DNA of 64,000 nt from Acetivibrio thermocellus ATCC 27405 (lineage in GTDB: Bacteria > Bacillota > Clostridia > Acetivibrionales > Acetivibrionaceae), in NCBI RefSeq assembly GCF_000015865.1, contig NC_009012.1:2101081-2165080 (forward strand), in the 5' to 3' direction. Shown piece by piece: positions 8,960 through 18,720 of the stretch. The position numbers were made by a program, and so were the translations under genes. How positions within the stretch are numbered: the stretch's first letter is position 1; each line of letters opens with the position of its first letter. Below the pieces are notes generated by a model. That model did no database searches. It was given only the letters and a program-made list of their open reading frames with translations, and was not told the DNA's origin.

Positions 8960-10216
8960 ATGCTATCACAATTAAACGGCATTATATACGGCACAACCCA
9001 AATTATGCAGGTGGTAATATTCATAGCGGGATGTTATTTTTTCGGAATATCAATCTTTGGCTGGATAAAGCGCAGGGAAACCAGCCCTAAAGAATATGTT
9101 CCCCAAAAAAAGTTTGCTTTGATCGTTGCCGCCCATAATGAAGAAGCGGTAATCGGCCATATAGTTGACAGCCTCTTTAGGCAAAATTACCCCCGCAATC
9201 TTTTTGACGTATATGTAGTTGCCGACAACTGTACGGACAGAACCGCCGAAATTGCTGAAGAACACGGCGCAATTGTATACAAAAGGTACAACAACTCCGC
9301 CCGGGGAAAGGGATATGCCCTGGAGTGGATGTTTGAAAAAATATATAATATGGAAGAAAAATATGATGCAATAAGTGTATTCGATGCCGACAACCTCGTT
9401 TCAGCCAATTACCTTTTGGAAATGAACAAGCAGCTTTGCAAGGGCCACAAGGTTGTTCAGGGATATGTTGACAGCAAAAATCCTTTTGATTCATGGATTA
9501 CATTGTCATACTCCATAGCTTTCTGGCTTTCAAACAGGATATTCCAGCTTCCCAGGTACTATTTGGGCTTGAGCTGCGGTCTTTGCGGCACGGGCTTTTG
9601 CATTTCCGTGGATGTTTTAAAAGAAATAGGCTGGGGAGCAACATGCCTTACAGAAGATTTGGAATTTACAATGAAGCTGGCCCTGAACAACTACAAAGTC
9701 GCATGGGCTCACAACGCTGTGGTTTATGACGAAAAACCCATTACATTAAAGCAGTCATGGAACCAGCGTAAAAGGTGGATGCAGGGTCATGCCGACTGTG
9801 CAAGCCGATATTTGGGCCCGTTGTTTAAAAAAGCCTTCAGGGAAGGAGATTTAATAGCTTTTGACTGCGCGGTTTACTTGTTTCAGCCCATAAGGCTGGT
9901 TTTTATCGGGCTGATAACAATAATGATGTGGATTCAAACCGTTTTCCCTGAATCCCCTTTTTATAATCTTAAGTATGTTTTTCCCACAGAAGTATGGTCC
10001 GTGTTCGTAACGCTGCAGTTTCTCTATGGTCCTTTGGTGGTGCTTTCGGAGAAAAAATTCAATCTCAAGGTGCTTTACGGCTTTTTGATTTATCCTTTTT
10101 ACTGCATTACGTGGATACCAATCACCATACAGGGATTCATGAGTAAAAACAATAAAGACTGGAGCCACACTCAGCATTCAAGGAAAATAAGCATATCCGA
10201 TCTTGAAAAGGCATAA
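8960..10216 (+). CDS. Membrane glycosyltransferase family 2 (processive type)
   Basis: 418 residues. One N-terminal TM helix (about 10-32) is followed by a GT2 (GT-A fold) catalytic domain: nucleotide-binding VAAHNEEAVIG, the DxD-type motif FDADN (about residue 140), acceptor-site TEDLEF, and QRKRWMQGH, the QxxRW motif of processive synthases such as hyaluronan or N-acetylglucosamine synthases. Two or three C-terminal TM helices follow. It adds sugars from a nucleotide donor at the inner membrane face to build a surface glycan; product unknown. It lies on the opposite strand inside the ctsR-clpC/radA-disA neighbourhood. Confidence 0.9.
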   Translation: MLSQLNGIIYGTTQIMQVVIFIAGCYFFGISIFGWIKRRETSPKEYVPQKKFALIVAAHNEEAVIGHIVDSLFRQNYPRNLFDVYVVADNCTDRTAEIAEEHGAIVYKRYNNSARGKGYALEWMFEKIYNMEEKYDAISVFDADNLVSANYLLEMNKQLCKGHKVVQGYVDSKNPFDSWITLSYSIAFWLSNRIFQLPRYYLGLSCGLCGTGFCISVDVLKEIGWGATCLTEDLEFTMKLALNNYKVAWAHNAVVYDEKPITLKQSWNQRKRWMQGHADCASRYLGPLFKKAFREGDLIAFDCAVYLFQPIRLVFIGLITIMMWIQTVFPESPFYNLKYVFPTEVWSVFVTLQFLYGPLVVLSEKKFNLKVLYGFLIYPFYCITWIPITIQGFMSKNNKDWSHTQHSRKISISDLEKA

Positions 10217-10243
10217 AGAAAGAAGGCATAAAAAAGCAATAAA

Positions 10244-10279
10244 AAAAGAGCCAAAGGAATTGCGTCCTCTGACTCTTTT
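10244..10279. terminator. Shared terminator, glycosyltransferase and clpC
   Basis: Imperfect hairpin AAAAGAG...AGGA loop TCCT...CTCTTTT with A and T tracts on either side, between two convergent genes. Confidence 0.75.
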
Positions 10280-10283
10280 CCTC

Positions 10284-12740
10284 TTAGCCCTTGTTTGAAA
10301 CAAGCTCGCTTTTGTCTTTGACAAATACCAGTTCATCATCTTTAACGTCGACAAATACCTTGTCTCCCGACTTTACTCTGCCTTCCAGCATTTCCTCCGC
10401 AAGTCTGTCCTCAACCATGCTCTGTACAGCCCTTCTTAACGGCCTTGCTCCGTACACAGGATCAAATCCTTTCTTTGCAAGAAGAGCTTTTGCTTCGTCC
10501 GACACCTCAATTTCAATTGAATTCTGTTTAAGTCTTTCCGCAAGATTGTCTATCATAAGTCCTACTATCTGCTTTAAGTGTTCTTCCTCAAGAGGATGGA
10601 ACACGATTATTTCATCTATTCTGTTTAAGAACTCGGGTCTGAAGTTCTTTTTGAGCTCATTCATAACGTTGTTCTTCATGTCTTCATAGCTCTTCTTTTT
10701 ATCCTGGGCGACCGGAGCAAATCCCAGCTGCTTTGGCTCGGTTATAAGCCTTGCACCAATGTTTGATGTCATGATAATTACCGTGTTTCTAAAGTCCACC
10801 ACCCTGCCCTGGGAATCCGTCAGTCTTCCGTCTTCAAGAATTTGAAGCAGAATATTGAATATGTCCGGATGTGCCTTTTCAATTTCGTCAAACAACACTA
10901 CCGAATAAGGCTTTCTTCTTACTTTTTCGGTAAGCTGTCCTCCTTCTTCATAACCTACATATCCCGGCGGTGAACCTACAAGTCTTGAAACGCTGTGCTT
11001 TTCCATGTACTCCGACATGTCTATTCTAATCATTGCGTTTTCCTCACCAAAGAGAGCTTCTGCCAAAGCCTTGCTAAGTTCAGTTTTTCCAACGCCTGTA
11101 GGACCCAGGAAAATGAATGAACCCACCGGCCTCTTCGGGTCTTTAAGACCCACTCTTCCTCTTCTGATGGCTTTGGATATTGCCTTTACCGCTTCATCCT
11201 GCCCTATTACCCTTTTGTGAAGTATGTCTTCCATCTTCATAAGTCTTTCCGATTCTTCCTCGGCAAGTCTCTTTACCGGAATACCCGTCCAGTCGGACAC
11301 TATTACTGCAATATCATCTTCACTGACTACGTTTGTTGTGGTCTGATTTTTCTGCCGCCAACTGTCCTTTGCCTTTTCCAGCTCATTTTTCAGCCTCTGC
11401 TCCTCATCTCTTATACGGGCGGCCTTTTCAAATTCCTGGCATACTATAGCATCTTCTTTTTCTTTTCTGAGTCTTTCCACTTTTTCCTCGAGATGTTTCA
11501 GATCAGGAGGTGCGGTAAAGGATTTCAGCCTTACCCTTGATGCCGCCTCATCAATAAGGTCGATGGCTTTATCGGGCAGGAACCGGTCCGTAATGTATCT
11601 GTCCGACATGTTTACGGCTGCCACCAAAGCCTCATCAGTGATTTTCACACTATGATGTGCTTCATACTTGTCTCTCAGACCCCTCAATATTTCTATTGCT
11701 TCTTCTTTTGTCGGCTCTCCGACAAGTATCGGCTGGAATCTTCTCTCCAAAGCCGCGTCCTTTTCAATGTGCTTCCTGTACTCATCAATGGTGGTGGCAC
11801 CGATAACCTGAATTTCGCCCCGCGCCAAAGAAGGCTTTAATATATTGGAAGCGTCGATTGCACCTTCAGCGGCTCCGGCTCCGATGATAGTATGCATTTC
11901 ATCTATGAACAGTATTACATTGCCCGCCCTTCTGATTTCATCAAGAGCTTTTTTAAGCCTTTCTTCAAATTCACCTCTGTATTTTGCACCGGCAACCATT
12001 GAGGACAAGTCCAAAGTCACAACTCTTTTGTCCTTCAATATTTCCGGAATATTTCCCTCAACTATCTTCTGGGCAAGCCCTTCTGCAATCGCAGTCTTAC
12101 CGACTCCGGGCTCACCAATCAGACAAGGGTTGTTTTTGGTTCTTCTGCTCAAAATCTGTATAACTCTTTCAATTTCCTTGTCACGGCCTATTACCGGGTC
12201 AAATTTTGCCTCCCTTGCCATCTCCGTCAAGTCTCTTCCGAACTGGTTCAGGGTCGGTGTGTTCGAATATGATGAATGGCCTTTTGGCACACCGGTGGAA
12301 TTGGGTGCTTCTTCACTGAGCATGTTCATTATTTCCTGAACAAGCTTTTGATGCTCGACTCCCAAGTCCTTCAAAATTCTTACGGCAACGCTTTCCCCTT
12401 CTTTCATTATTCCTAAAAGAAGGTGCTCCGTTCCGATATAGTTGTGACCCATTCTGCGGGCCTCTCTATAGCTAAGCTCCAGAACCCTTTTGGTTCTCGG
12501 AGTGAAATCCAAAGGCTGGCCCATCATTTCGCCGCGTCCGATGAGTTCTTCAATTTCCCTTATAACTTTCTCTTCAGTAACGCCCTGGCTTTGCAAAACC
12601 CGCGCGGCGACTCCACTTCCTTCTTTTACCAATCCCAGAAGAAGGTGCTCCGTCCCGACATAATTATGTCCCAATTCTATTGCCATGTTTTGAGAAATAT
12701 TTATTGCTTTTTGTGCTTTTTCGGTAAAACGTCCGTACAT
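10284..12740 (-). CDS. clpC: ATP-dependent Clp protease ATPase subunit ClpC
   Basis: 818 residues, matching family length. Two N-terminal Clp repeats (about 1-150) bind adaptors and phospho-arginine marks. AAA-1 has GEPGVGKTA (about 208). A UVR-type coiled-coil M-domain lies at about 410-470. AAA-2 has GPTGVGKTE (about 550), with Walker [12 protein letters not shown]. The hexamer unfolds clients and feeds ClpP. It is the fourth gene of ctsR-mcsA-mcsB-clpC, 45 bp behind mcsB, and in Bacillus it is induced when CtsR is inactivated by heat. McsB marks substrates with phospho-arginine for ClpC. Confidence 0.97.
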   Translation of the reverse strand: MYGRFTEKAQKAINISQNMAIELGHNYVGTEHLLLGLVKEGSGVAARVLQSQGVTEEKVIREIEELIGRGEMMGQPLDFTPRTKRVLELSYREARRMGHNYIGTEHLLLGIMKEGESVAVRILKDLGVEHQKLVQEIMNMLSEEAPNSTGVPKGHSSYSNTPTLNQFGRDLTEMAREAKFDPVIGRDKEIERVIQILSRRTKNNPCLIGEPGVGKTAIAEGLAQKIVEGNIPEILKDKRVVTLDLSSMVAGAKYRGEFEERLKKALDEIRRAGNVILFIDEMHTIIGAGAAEGAIDASNILKPSLARGEIQVIGATTIDEYRKHIEKDAALERRFQPILVGEPTKEEAIEILRGLRDKYEAHHSVKITDEALVAAVNMSDRYITDRFLPDKAIDLIDEAASRVRLKSFTAPPDLKHLEEKVERLRKEKEDAIVCQEFEKAARIRDEEQRLKNELEKAKDSWRQKNQTTTNVVSEDDIAVIVSDWTGIPVKRLAEEESERLMKMEDILHKRVIGQDEAVKAISKAIRRGRVGLKDPKRPVGSFIFLGPTGVGKTELSKALAEALFGEENAMIRIDMSEYMEKHSVSRLVGSPPGYVGYEEGGQLTEKVRRKPYSVVLFDEIEKAHPDIFNILLQILEDGRLTDSQGRVVDFRNTVIIMTSNIGARLITEPKQLGFAPVAQDKKKSYEDMKNNVMNELKKNFRPEFLNRIDEIIVFHPLEEEHLKQIVGLMIDNLAERLKQNSIEIEVSDEAKALLAKKGFDPVYGARPLRRAVQSMVEDRLAEEMLEGRVKSGDKVFVDVKDDELVFVKDKSELVSNKG

Positions 12741-12785
12741 GGTACATCCTCCTTCACATCTATATTTGTTTATCGTGCCGGCTCT

Positions 12786-13808
12786 TTACCTTAGTTTGTT
12801 CCTTATGGTTTCCGCCCTCTTTATATCCCTTTCTTCCGGATTCATTGGCCGTCCCACGCTCTCCTGCAGGTTTGCCGGCTGTACCAGGAGTTGTATTTCA
12901 TTAAGCTTTCTGATGTCTATATCTGTAATTATTCCCATATCAACTCCCAATCTAACATCGGACAATAATTTTAATCCCTCTTCCGATGTCATTATCCTCG
13001 CGTTGGACAAAAGACCCAAAGAACGGAAAATCCTGTCCTCAAATCTGTAGGTATTTTGCTTGTAAAGCTGTTTTCTTAAGTTTCTCTCCTGATCGATTAT
13101 CTGTTTTGCGATGTTGTTGATGTTGGAAATTATCTCTTCCTCGGTAAGTCCCAGAGTAACCTGGTTGGATATCTGATACATGTTTCCCGACGCTTCGGAA
13201 TTCTCGCCGTAAAGCCCTCTTACCGCAATTCCAAGCTTTGTGCATGCCTCAAGAATACCTTTTATGTATCCTGTCATGGTAAGAGCGGGAAGATGAAGCA
13301 TTACCGAAGTCCTTATACCGGTCCCCAGATTGGTGGGACAACAGGTAAGATATCCGAATTTTTCGTCGAAAGCATAATCAATGGTTTCCTCCAGCAGGTT
13401 GTCTATCTGGTTGCACAGGTTCCATGTATCTTCAAGCTGCAAACCTGCAGCCAGACATTGTATCCTGAGATGATCTTCCTCATTAATCATTATGCTTATA
13501 TTTTCTTCCGCGCTGATTATCACTCCGCTTTCAATACGGCTTTCCGCCAGGTCCGGGCTTATAAGATGTTTTTCCACCAGCACCTGTCTTTGAATCGGTG
13601 TCAATTCATGAATATCTATAAATCTGAAATTATTTGCAACGGAACTTCTTCCGAAAATTGCTTCCTTAACCTTTTTTATTACCAATTTCCCGTCTTCCCT
13701 TTTCATTTTGGACGGGAAAGGAATCCCGTTAAAGTTCCTTGCTATTCGCACTCTCGTGCTCATTACCACGTCTGATTCAGGACCTATTTGCATGTACCAT
13801 TCGTTCAT
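12786..13808 (-). CDS. mcsB: Protein-arginine kinase McsB
   Basis: 340 residues. Phosphagen-kinase fold: STRVRIARN near the N-terminus and the active-site loop TCCPTNLGTG at about residue 160. The C-terminal RDIKRA matches the RDxxRA phospho-arginine-binding motif. It phosphorylates arginines on misfolded proteins and on CtsR, targeting them to ClpCP. The frame runs further upstream into mcsA, but the ATG at 13806-13808 has AGGAGG at good spacing and starts the conserved MNEWYMQIGPESDVV. It lies 40 bp after mcsA. Confidence 0.97.
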   Translation of the reverse strand: MNEWYMQIGPESDVVMSTRVRIARNFNGIPFPSKMKREDGKLVIKKVKEAIFGRSSVANNFRFIDIHELTPIQRQVLVEKHLISPDLAESRIESGVIISAEENISIMINEEDHLRIQCLAAGLQLEDTWNLCNQIDNLLEETIDYAFDEKFGYLTCCPTNLGTGIRTSVMLHLPALTMTGYIKGILEACTKLGIAVRGLYGENSEASGNMYQISNQVTLGLTEEEIISNINNIAKQIIDQERNLRKQLYKQNTYRFEDRIFRSLGLLSNARIMTSEEGLKLLSDVRLGVDMGIITDIDIRKLNEIQLLVQPANLQESVGRPMNPEERDIKRAETIRNKLR

Positions 13809-13848
13809 CACATACACCTCCTGCTCCTGCAAAACCAAAATGTGGCAC

Positions 13849-14355
13849 TTACATATTGTTTTGGTTCGACTCAAGATTTCTGATTTGATCTCTCAATATT
13901 GCCGCCTTTTCATATTCCTCATTTTTTATGGCAATATTAAGCTGTTCTTTTAATTTCTCAATTTCTCTGGAAATTTTAATACTTCCAAAGGCTCTGGACG
14001 GAAACTTTCCATTGTATTGTATATTTCCATGAAGTCTTCTAAGCAGCGGAACCAATCTGTCGCCATATGTTTTGTAACAGTTGGAGCATCCCAGCTTGCC
14101 TACTTTTTTAAACTCCTCATAGCTCATCCCGCAGGTTTCACACACCACATCCTGGTTTTGCTGAGGAGCCGATGCCATGTATGGAAAACCCATAAAACCT
14201 GAGAAAAAGTCATTTATGCTAAAAGGAGAAATCACATTAAACTTGCCTTCCTCCCTGGCACATTGTTCACAGAGGTAAATCACAGTCTTGTTGTTGTTTA
14301 TTATTTGTGTCATTTGAACATTGGCAACTCTTTTCTGACATTTCTGACACAACAT
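13849..14355 (-). CDS. mcsA: McsA, activator of the McsB arginine kinase
   Basis: 168 residues. Two zinc-binding regions: CxxC/CxxC at about residues 3-32 (MLCQKCQKR ... LCEQC) and CETC ... CSNC at about 85-110. A C-terminal UVR motif (about 130-165) is of the kind also found in ClpC and UvrB. McsA binds and activates McsB and is needed for its kinase activity. Second gene of the ctsR operon, 46 bp after ctsR. Confidence 0.96.
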   Translation of the reverse strand: MLCQKCQKRVANVQMTQIINNNKTVIYLCEQCAREEGKFNVISPFSINDFFSGFMGFPYMASAPQQNQDVVCETCGMSYEEFKKVGKLGCSNCYKTYGDRLVPLLRRLHGNIQYNGKFPSRAFGSIKISREIEKLKEQLNIAIKNEEYEKAAILRDQIRNLESNQNNM

Positions 14356-14401
14356 CTACTATCACTCCTTTCAAAAAGGCCAAAACCATAGGTTACACAT
14401 A

Positions 14402-14863
14402 TTAAACCAAAAGACACACCAGCATGTTTTTCAGAATACTGGCTCTGATTTGCCCTCTGCTTTCCACAGGAACGGCTGCAAGAGCCTTGTCGCTGGTAGC
14501 TGCTTTAAGAAGCATGGCTTCTTTTTCCGTCACTACATTGTGGTCCACAAAGTTGTTTATAAATACATGGGCCGACTGCTGTGAAATGCTGTCTCCCATG
14601 GAGTTTATGATGTGCATAAGATAATTCTTGCCTTCATGTCCTATACTTACCCGCGTTATCTTTATATATCCTCCTCCACCCCTGCGGCTTTCAACATAAT
14701 AGCCCCTCTCTGTCGTAAATCTTGTGTCTATTACATAGTTTATCTGTGACGGGACACAGTTGAATTGGCTGGCAAGCTCGTTTCTCTGTATTTCAATGGT
14801 TCCGTCAGTGTCATCTATGAGCTGTTTGATAAATGCCTCTATAAGATCACTGAGTCTCGCCAT
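14402..14863 (-). CDS. ctsR: Class III heat-shock repressor CtsR
   Basis: 153 residues from the preferred ATG at 14861-14863 (MARLSDLIEAFI), matching known CtsR length; the open frame extends 21 codons further without a better start. Winged-helix DNA-binding N-terminus with the glycine-rich beta-wing SRRGGGGYIKI (about 60-70), which senses heat in known CtsR proteins, and a C-terminal dimerisation domain. It represses its own operon and other clp genes. A perfect CtsR operator lies 26 bp upstream of the start. Confidence 0.97.
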   Translation of the reverse strand: MARLSDLIEAFIKQLIDDTDGTIEIQRNELASQFNCVPSQINYVIDTRFTTERGYYVESRRGGGGYIKITRVSIGHEGKNYLMHIINSMGDSISQQSAHVFINNFVDHNVVTEKEAMLLKAATSDKALAAVPVESRGQIRASILKNMLVCLLV

Positions 14864-14888
14864 ATTAATCACCCTATTCCTTGCTGAT

Positions 14889-14943
14889 TTTGACTTTCTT
14901 TGACCTTCGATTATATTATAAAACACTTTATATCTATATTCAA
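14889..14943 (-). promoter_or_regulatory. ctsR promoter with CtsR operator
   Basis: Minus strand: -35 TTGAAT (14938-14943), 17-bp spacer, -10 TATAAT (14915-14920). Downstream lies GGTCAAA-GAA-AGTCAAA (14889-14905), a full match to the CtsR heptad repeat RGTCAAANANRGTCAAA. The operator covers the expected start of transcription. Beyond it, 14944-15186 is AT-rich with nothing I can assign. Confidence 0.92.
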
Positions 14944-15186
14944 GGTTTTTTTCTTTAATATCCAGTCATAATAAGCAATTATTTCAATTTATTTAAAGAA
15001 ATAATATGAATATACATTATTTATTCTTAGTAGCTCACTTTTTCACCCCTTTATTTTTTTCATACTTTATTTTTATATTTTTTAATATTACATTTAAAAT
15101 ATTATATCTAAAGTATATTTTTTCCTGCTAAAAAGTCGAAAAGAATTTGCCGTCTCGTTATTTTTGCCAAAGGCACCATGCCATAT

Positions 15187-15891
15187 TCATGCAAAAATCC
15201 TCATTAGTATTGCCAACAGCAGCAATATTATTGGCTGATGAATCAAATATATTAAAAGCGAATTTCTTCCAAGAAAACCTATAGGATTTTCTTTGATTGT
15301 AAACTTGAAAATGCTTTTCTTTTCCCTGTAAAAAAGTCTGCTTAACACAATACCAAACAAAAAAGCCCATGCCCACGGAAAAACAGGATAATAATCCGCT
15401 GAAGCAAATTTGTCATTGTAAAACCCAAACATGAAAAAATAATTGTGGGAAACTTCTACATAAGGAATGACAAATTGAGTCATTCCAATAATCAAACTCA
15501 ATATTAAAAGCGAAGGAGTCGGAATTTTTTTTAAAAAAGGTGAAACTATCATACATAAACCGATAAGATGAAGCACACCGAAAGAAATAAAATATTCTCT
15601 GCCGACGATAAAGGTAACAAAACTTATAAGCAAAGCGGCAGAAAGAACCACAACTCCCCGCTTAAAACTATTTTTGCTAAAGGCGGTACTGATGCCGGAA
15701 ACCATTATAAACAACGTGGCAACAACAATTCTTATTTTATCTATAAATCCCGTACCGTAACCTATGGGAATATTATAAACAAACTCAAGGTCAAACAAAA
15801 TATGAAGTACCACCATGATTATTACAAGAATTCCTCTTAGAACATCAATTTCCCAAATTCGTTCCCTTACAGAGCTCTCTTTCTTTATCAT
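15187..15891 (-). CDS. Membrane protein, heparan-alpha-glucosaminide N-acetyltransferase-like (DUF1624)
   Basis: 234 residues, about seven hydrophobic helices. The N-terminus RIWEIDVLRGILVIIMVVLHILFDL has the R-x-x-x-x-D-x-x-RG signature and a His in the first helix, as in the HGSNAT/DUF1624 acyltransferase families. The C-terminal FLGRNSLLIYLIHQPI is also typical. Such proteins are thought to move acyl groups across the membrane onto sugars; the substrate here is unknown. Monocistronic; its promoter is not clear. Confidence 0.8.
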   Translation of the reverse strand: MIKKESSVRERIWEIDVLRGILVIIMVVLHILFDLEFVYNIPIGYGTGFIDKIRIVVATLFIMVSGISTAFSKNSFKRGVVVLSAALLISFVTFIVGREYFISFGVLHLIGLCMIVSPFLKKIPTPSLLILSLIIGMTQFVIPYVEVSHNYFFMFGFYNDKFASADYYPVFPWAWAFLFGIVLSRLFYREKKSIFKFTIKENPIGFLGRNSLLIYLIHQPIILLLLAILMRIFA

Positions 15892-16020
15892 TCATTTTGC
15901 ATCCTTCCTCAACTGATTGACACAGCAATAAACTTATCATAAATAATATAATAGTATAAACAAGTTTTCCCCAAAAAATTTTCAACTGCGCTGCATAATT
16001 TAAATCAAAAACTCAGATTC

Positions 16021-16055
16021 AAAAAGGGTACGGTCTTTATTACCATACCCTTTTT
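16021..16055 (-). terminator. Terminator of the EF-G-like gene
   Basis: AAAAAGGGTA-GGT / ACC-TACCCTTTTT hairpin with a 7-nt loop and T tail, 35 bp after the EF-G stop codon. Confidence 0.85.
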
Positions 16056-16089
16056 CGCGGCAAATAAAACAATATGTAAATATATAAAA

Positions 16090-18177
16090 TTATTGCGCCT
16101 CTTCCGCAGCCATATTCTTTCTTGCTTCCTCAATCACCTTCTGACTTACATGAGGCGGTGCTTCTTCATATCTTTCAAACCACATCTTAAATGAACCTCT
16201 TCCCTGGGTCATCGATGTCAGGTCCGTGGCATATTTAAACATTTCGGCTTCGGGCACTTCTGCAACAACCTGCTGAATGCCGTTTTCCTGGGGATTCATT
16301 CCAAGTATTCTTCCTCTTCTCTTGTTCAGGTCACCGATTATTTCTCCCATATAGCTTTCAGGAACATAAACCTCCACATGGTAAATAGGCTCCAAAAGAA
16401 CCGGAGACGCCTGCTCCATACCTTTCTTGTAAGCAATATTTGCGGCTATTTTAAAGGCCATTTCCGATGAATCCACAGAGTGATATGATCCGTCCACCAG
16501 CGTTGCCTTAAGGAATACTACCGGATAACCCGCCAGCACGCCTTTTCGGATACTTTCCTGCAACCCTTTCTCAACCGCCGGGATATACTGCTTCGGTACC
16601 GCACCTCCGAATATTTTTTCATCGAAGGTCAGTTCTTCCTTGTCGCCGGGTTCAAATTCTATCCAAACATGACCATATTGCCCGTGACCGCCGGACTGTT
16701 TCTTGTGCTTTCCTTCCACTTTGACTTTTTTCTTAATTGTTTCACGATATGGTATTTTTGGGGGAGCCAGTTCAACCGACACGCCAAATTTTGTTTTGAG
16801 TTTGCTCACTATTACATCCAAATGAATTTCGCCCATACCGGAAATGATGGTTTGATGGGTTTCGTTGTTTGTGGTAACTTTGAAAGTGGGGTCTTCATCC
16901 TGAAGCTTGTTCAGACCTGCACTTATTTTTTCCTCATCACCTTTTGCCGTTGGCTGAACAGCCATGGAAATGACAGGTTCCGGAAACTCTATCTTGTCCA
17001 ATACCACGGGATTTTCCTGAGTGCACAGGGTGTCATTCGTGTTTACCGACTGAAGCTTGGTTACCGCTCCTATGTCTCCTGTCACCAGCTTATCCACCGG
17101 AATATTCTTTTTCCCTCTTAATACAAATAGCTGCGATATTTTTTCCGTTTTACCCGTTGTGGTGTTGTAAACCGTGGACTCCGACTTTAATGTTCCTGAG
17201 AATACTCTTATCATCGAAATCTTTCCTACGAAAGGATCGGCAATTGTTTTGAAGACTAAAGCGGAAAGGGGTGCATCCTCGCTGGTTTTAAGTTCGCAAA
17301 TTTCGTCTTTGCCTGATTTTTTCGCTTTTATCACACCGGAATCAATCGGTGAAGGCATAAATTCAATGATAGAATCCATCAGTGTTTTTACTCCGAAATT
17401 TAAAGCCGCCGAACCACAGAAAACCGGAACCAAAGAGCCATCCTTTATTCCCTGCCGAATTCCTTTGCTTATTTCCTCATCGGTAAATTCCTGGCCGTCA
17501 AAGAATTTTTCCATAAGTTCTTCACTGGTTTCCGCCACTGCTTCAATCAAAGCATTTCTGATCTCTTGTGCCTGATTGTTCAATTCGGAAGGAATATCTG
17601 TATCAACCAGTTTATCTTTATCAAACTTTTTGGCTTTCATCGTTACGATATCCACATATCCGGTAAACTTGGAATTTTCAACGATGGGGATTTGAAAGGC
17701 AATCACGTTTTTCCCGAAGGCCGCAGCCAATTGTTCCAAAGTTCTGAAGAAGTTTGCATTTTCATCATCCATTTTATTCACGAAAAAGATTACAGGAATT
17801 TTTCTTTCCCGGGCTCTAGCCCACGCTTTTTCCGTTCCAACCGCAACTCCGCTTTTTGCCGAAACCAAAATTACGGCACCATCCGCAACTCTTATTCCCT
17901 GCTTTACTTCTCCGACAAAATCAAAATATCCGGGAGTATCAATTACGTTAATTTTGTGGTCTTTCCATTGACATGGGCAAATAGACGTGCTGATTGAGCT
18001 CTTTCTTTTGATTTCCTCAGGATCGTAATCTGAAGTGGTGGTACCGTCTTCGACTCTTCCGAACCTCTCAAGTACTCCGGTGTTATAAAGCATCGCTTCC
18101 GCCAAAGTTGTTTTTCCCGCTCCTCCGTGAGCCATCAGGCAGACGTTGCGAATCCTATCCGCAGCCAGGTCTTTCAT
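16090..18177 (-). CDS. Elongation factor G paralogue (EF-G2 type)
   Basis: 695 residues in the five-domain EF-G layout. The GTPase domain has G1 AHGGAGKTT (canonical EF-G: AHIDAGKTT), the G3 region DTPGYFDF where canonical EF-G has DTPGHVDF, and G4 NKMD. Domains II-V follow, with GMGEIHLDV. These substitutions and the non-str location mark it as the accessory EF-G-like family rather than the housekeeping translocase. The usual catalytic His after DTPG is Tyr here, as is common in this subfamily. GGGGG lies 8 nt before the ATG. Monocistronic with its own terminator. Confidence 0.9.
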   Translation of the reverse strand: MKDLAADRIRNVCLMAHGGAGKTTLAEAMLYNTGVLERFGRVEDGTTTSDYDPEEIKRKSSISTSICPCQWKDHKINVIDTPGYFDFVGEVKQGIRVADGAVILVSAKSGVAVGTEKAWARARERKIPVIFFVNKMDDENANFFRTLEQLAAAFGKNVIAFQIPIVENSKFTGYVDIVTMKAKKFDKDKLVDTDIPSELNNQAQEIRNALIEAVAETSEELMEKFFDGQEFTDEEISKGIRQGIKDGSLVPVFCGSAALNFGVKTLMDSIIEFMPSPIDSGVIKAKKSGKDEICELKTSEDAPLSALVFKTIADPFVGKISMIRVFSGTLKSESTVYNTTTGKTEKISQLFVLRGKKNIPVDKLVTGDIGAVTKLQSVNTNDTLCTQENPVVLDKIEFPEPVISMAVQPTAKGDEEKISAGLNKLQDEDPTFKVTTNNETHQTIISGMGEIHLDVIVSKLKTKFGVSVELAPPKIPYRETIKKKVKVEGKHKKQSGGHGQYGHVWIEFEPGDKEELTFDEKIFGGAVPKQYIPAVEKGLQESIRKGVLAGYPVVFLKATLVDGSYHSVDSSEMAFKIAANIAYKKGMEQASPVLLEPIYHVEVYVPESYMGEIIGDLNKRRGRILGMNPQENGIQQVVAEVPEAEMFKYATDLTSMTQGRGSFKMWFERYEEAPPHVSQKVIEEARKNMAAEEAQ

Positions 18178-18720
18178 AATAATTCCCCCTTGTATATTTA
18201 TTGAACTTATAAAAGTTCATTTTCACTACCACAAACATAAAACAGGTTACTTCAAATGCCAGAATTACTATGTCAACCATGCTGTGTACTACGGAATGCA
18301 CACTCGGATATTTGTTTTATAGGTTCTGATAATAGAAATATTTAATTCTCTTATTATACTCTATTATAATTCTATTTTTTTTATAAATTTCCTTTCAGGC
18401 GCGGAAACATTTTTGCGGTAATATTTTTGCAAAGCAACCAGTAATATGTCTGCCAGTAATTAAATTTTATGACTGAAGTATCATATTTTATGAAAGGTAT
18501 TTGAATTTAACCGCCGGTATTTCCTGTAAGTTGCCTTTTTTAAAGTTATTTGTTGTTGACATTTGCACATTAACATTGTACATTAATATAAAAGAATCAA
18601 AAAGCAAGCAACAAGTTGTTTGGCAGAATGGTAGAATGGTATTTAAGGTATCAAAAAAGTAAAATGATTAATTTACCATGATTAATCAGTCAGGACGGTT
18701 AGAAAGGAAGGAATGTGAAG
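18178..18720. promoter_or_regulatory. Intergenic region with aroF promoter and leader hairpins
   Basis: Plus strand promoter TTGACA 18556-18561, 17-bp spacer, TACATT 18579-18584. The leader contains a perfect 8-bp inverted repeat TGATTAAT/ATTAATCA (18665-18672 and 18681-18688). This overlaps an alternative GTAAA/TTTAC stem (about 18660-18664 and 18673-18677). The ribosome-binding site GGAAGG follows. The left part is AT-rich upstream DNA of the EF-G-like gene; I see no ORF. Confidence 0.6.
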
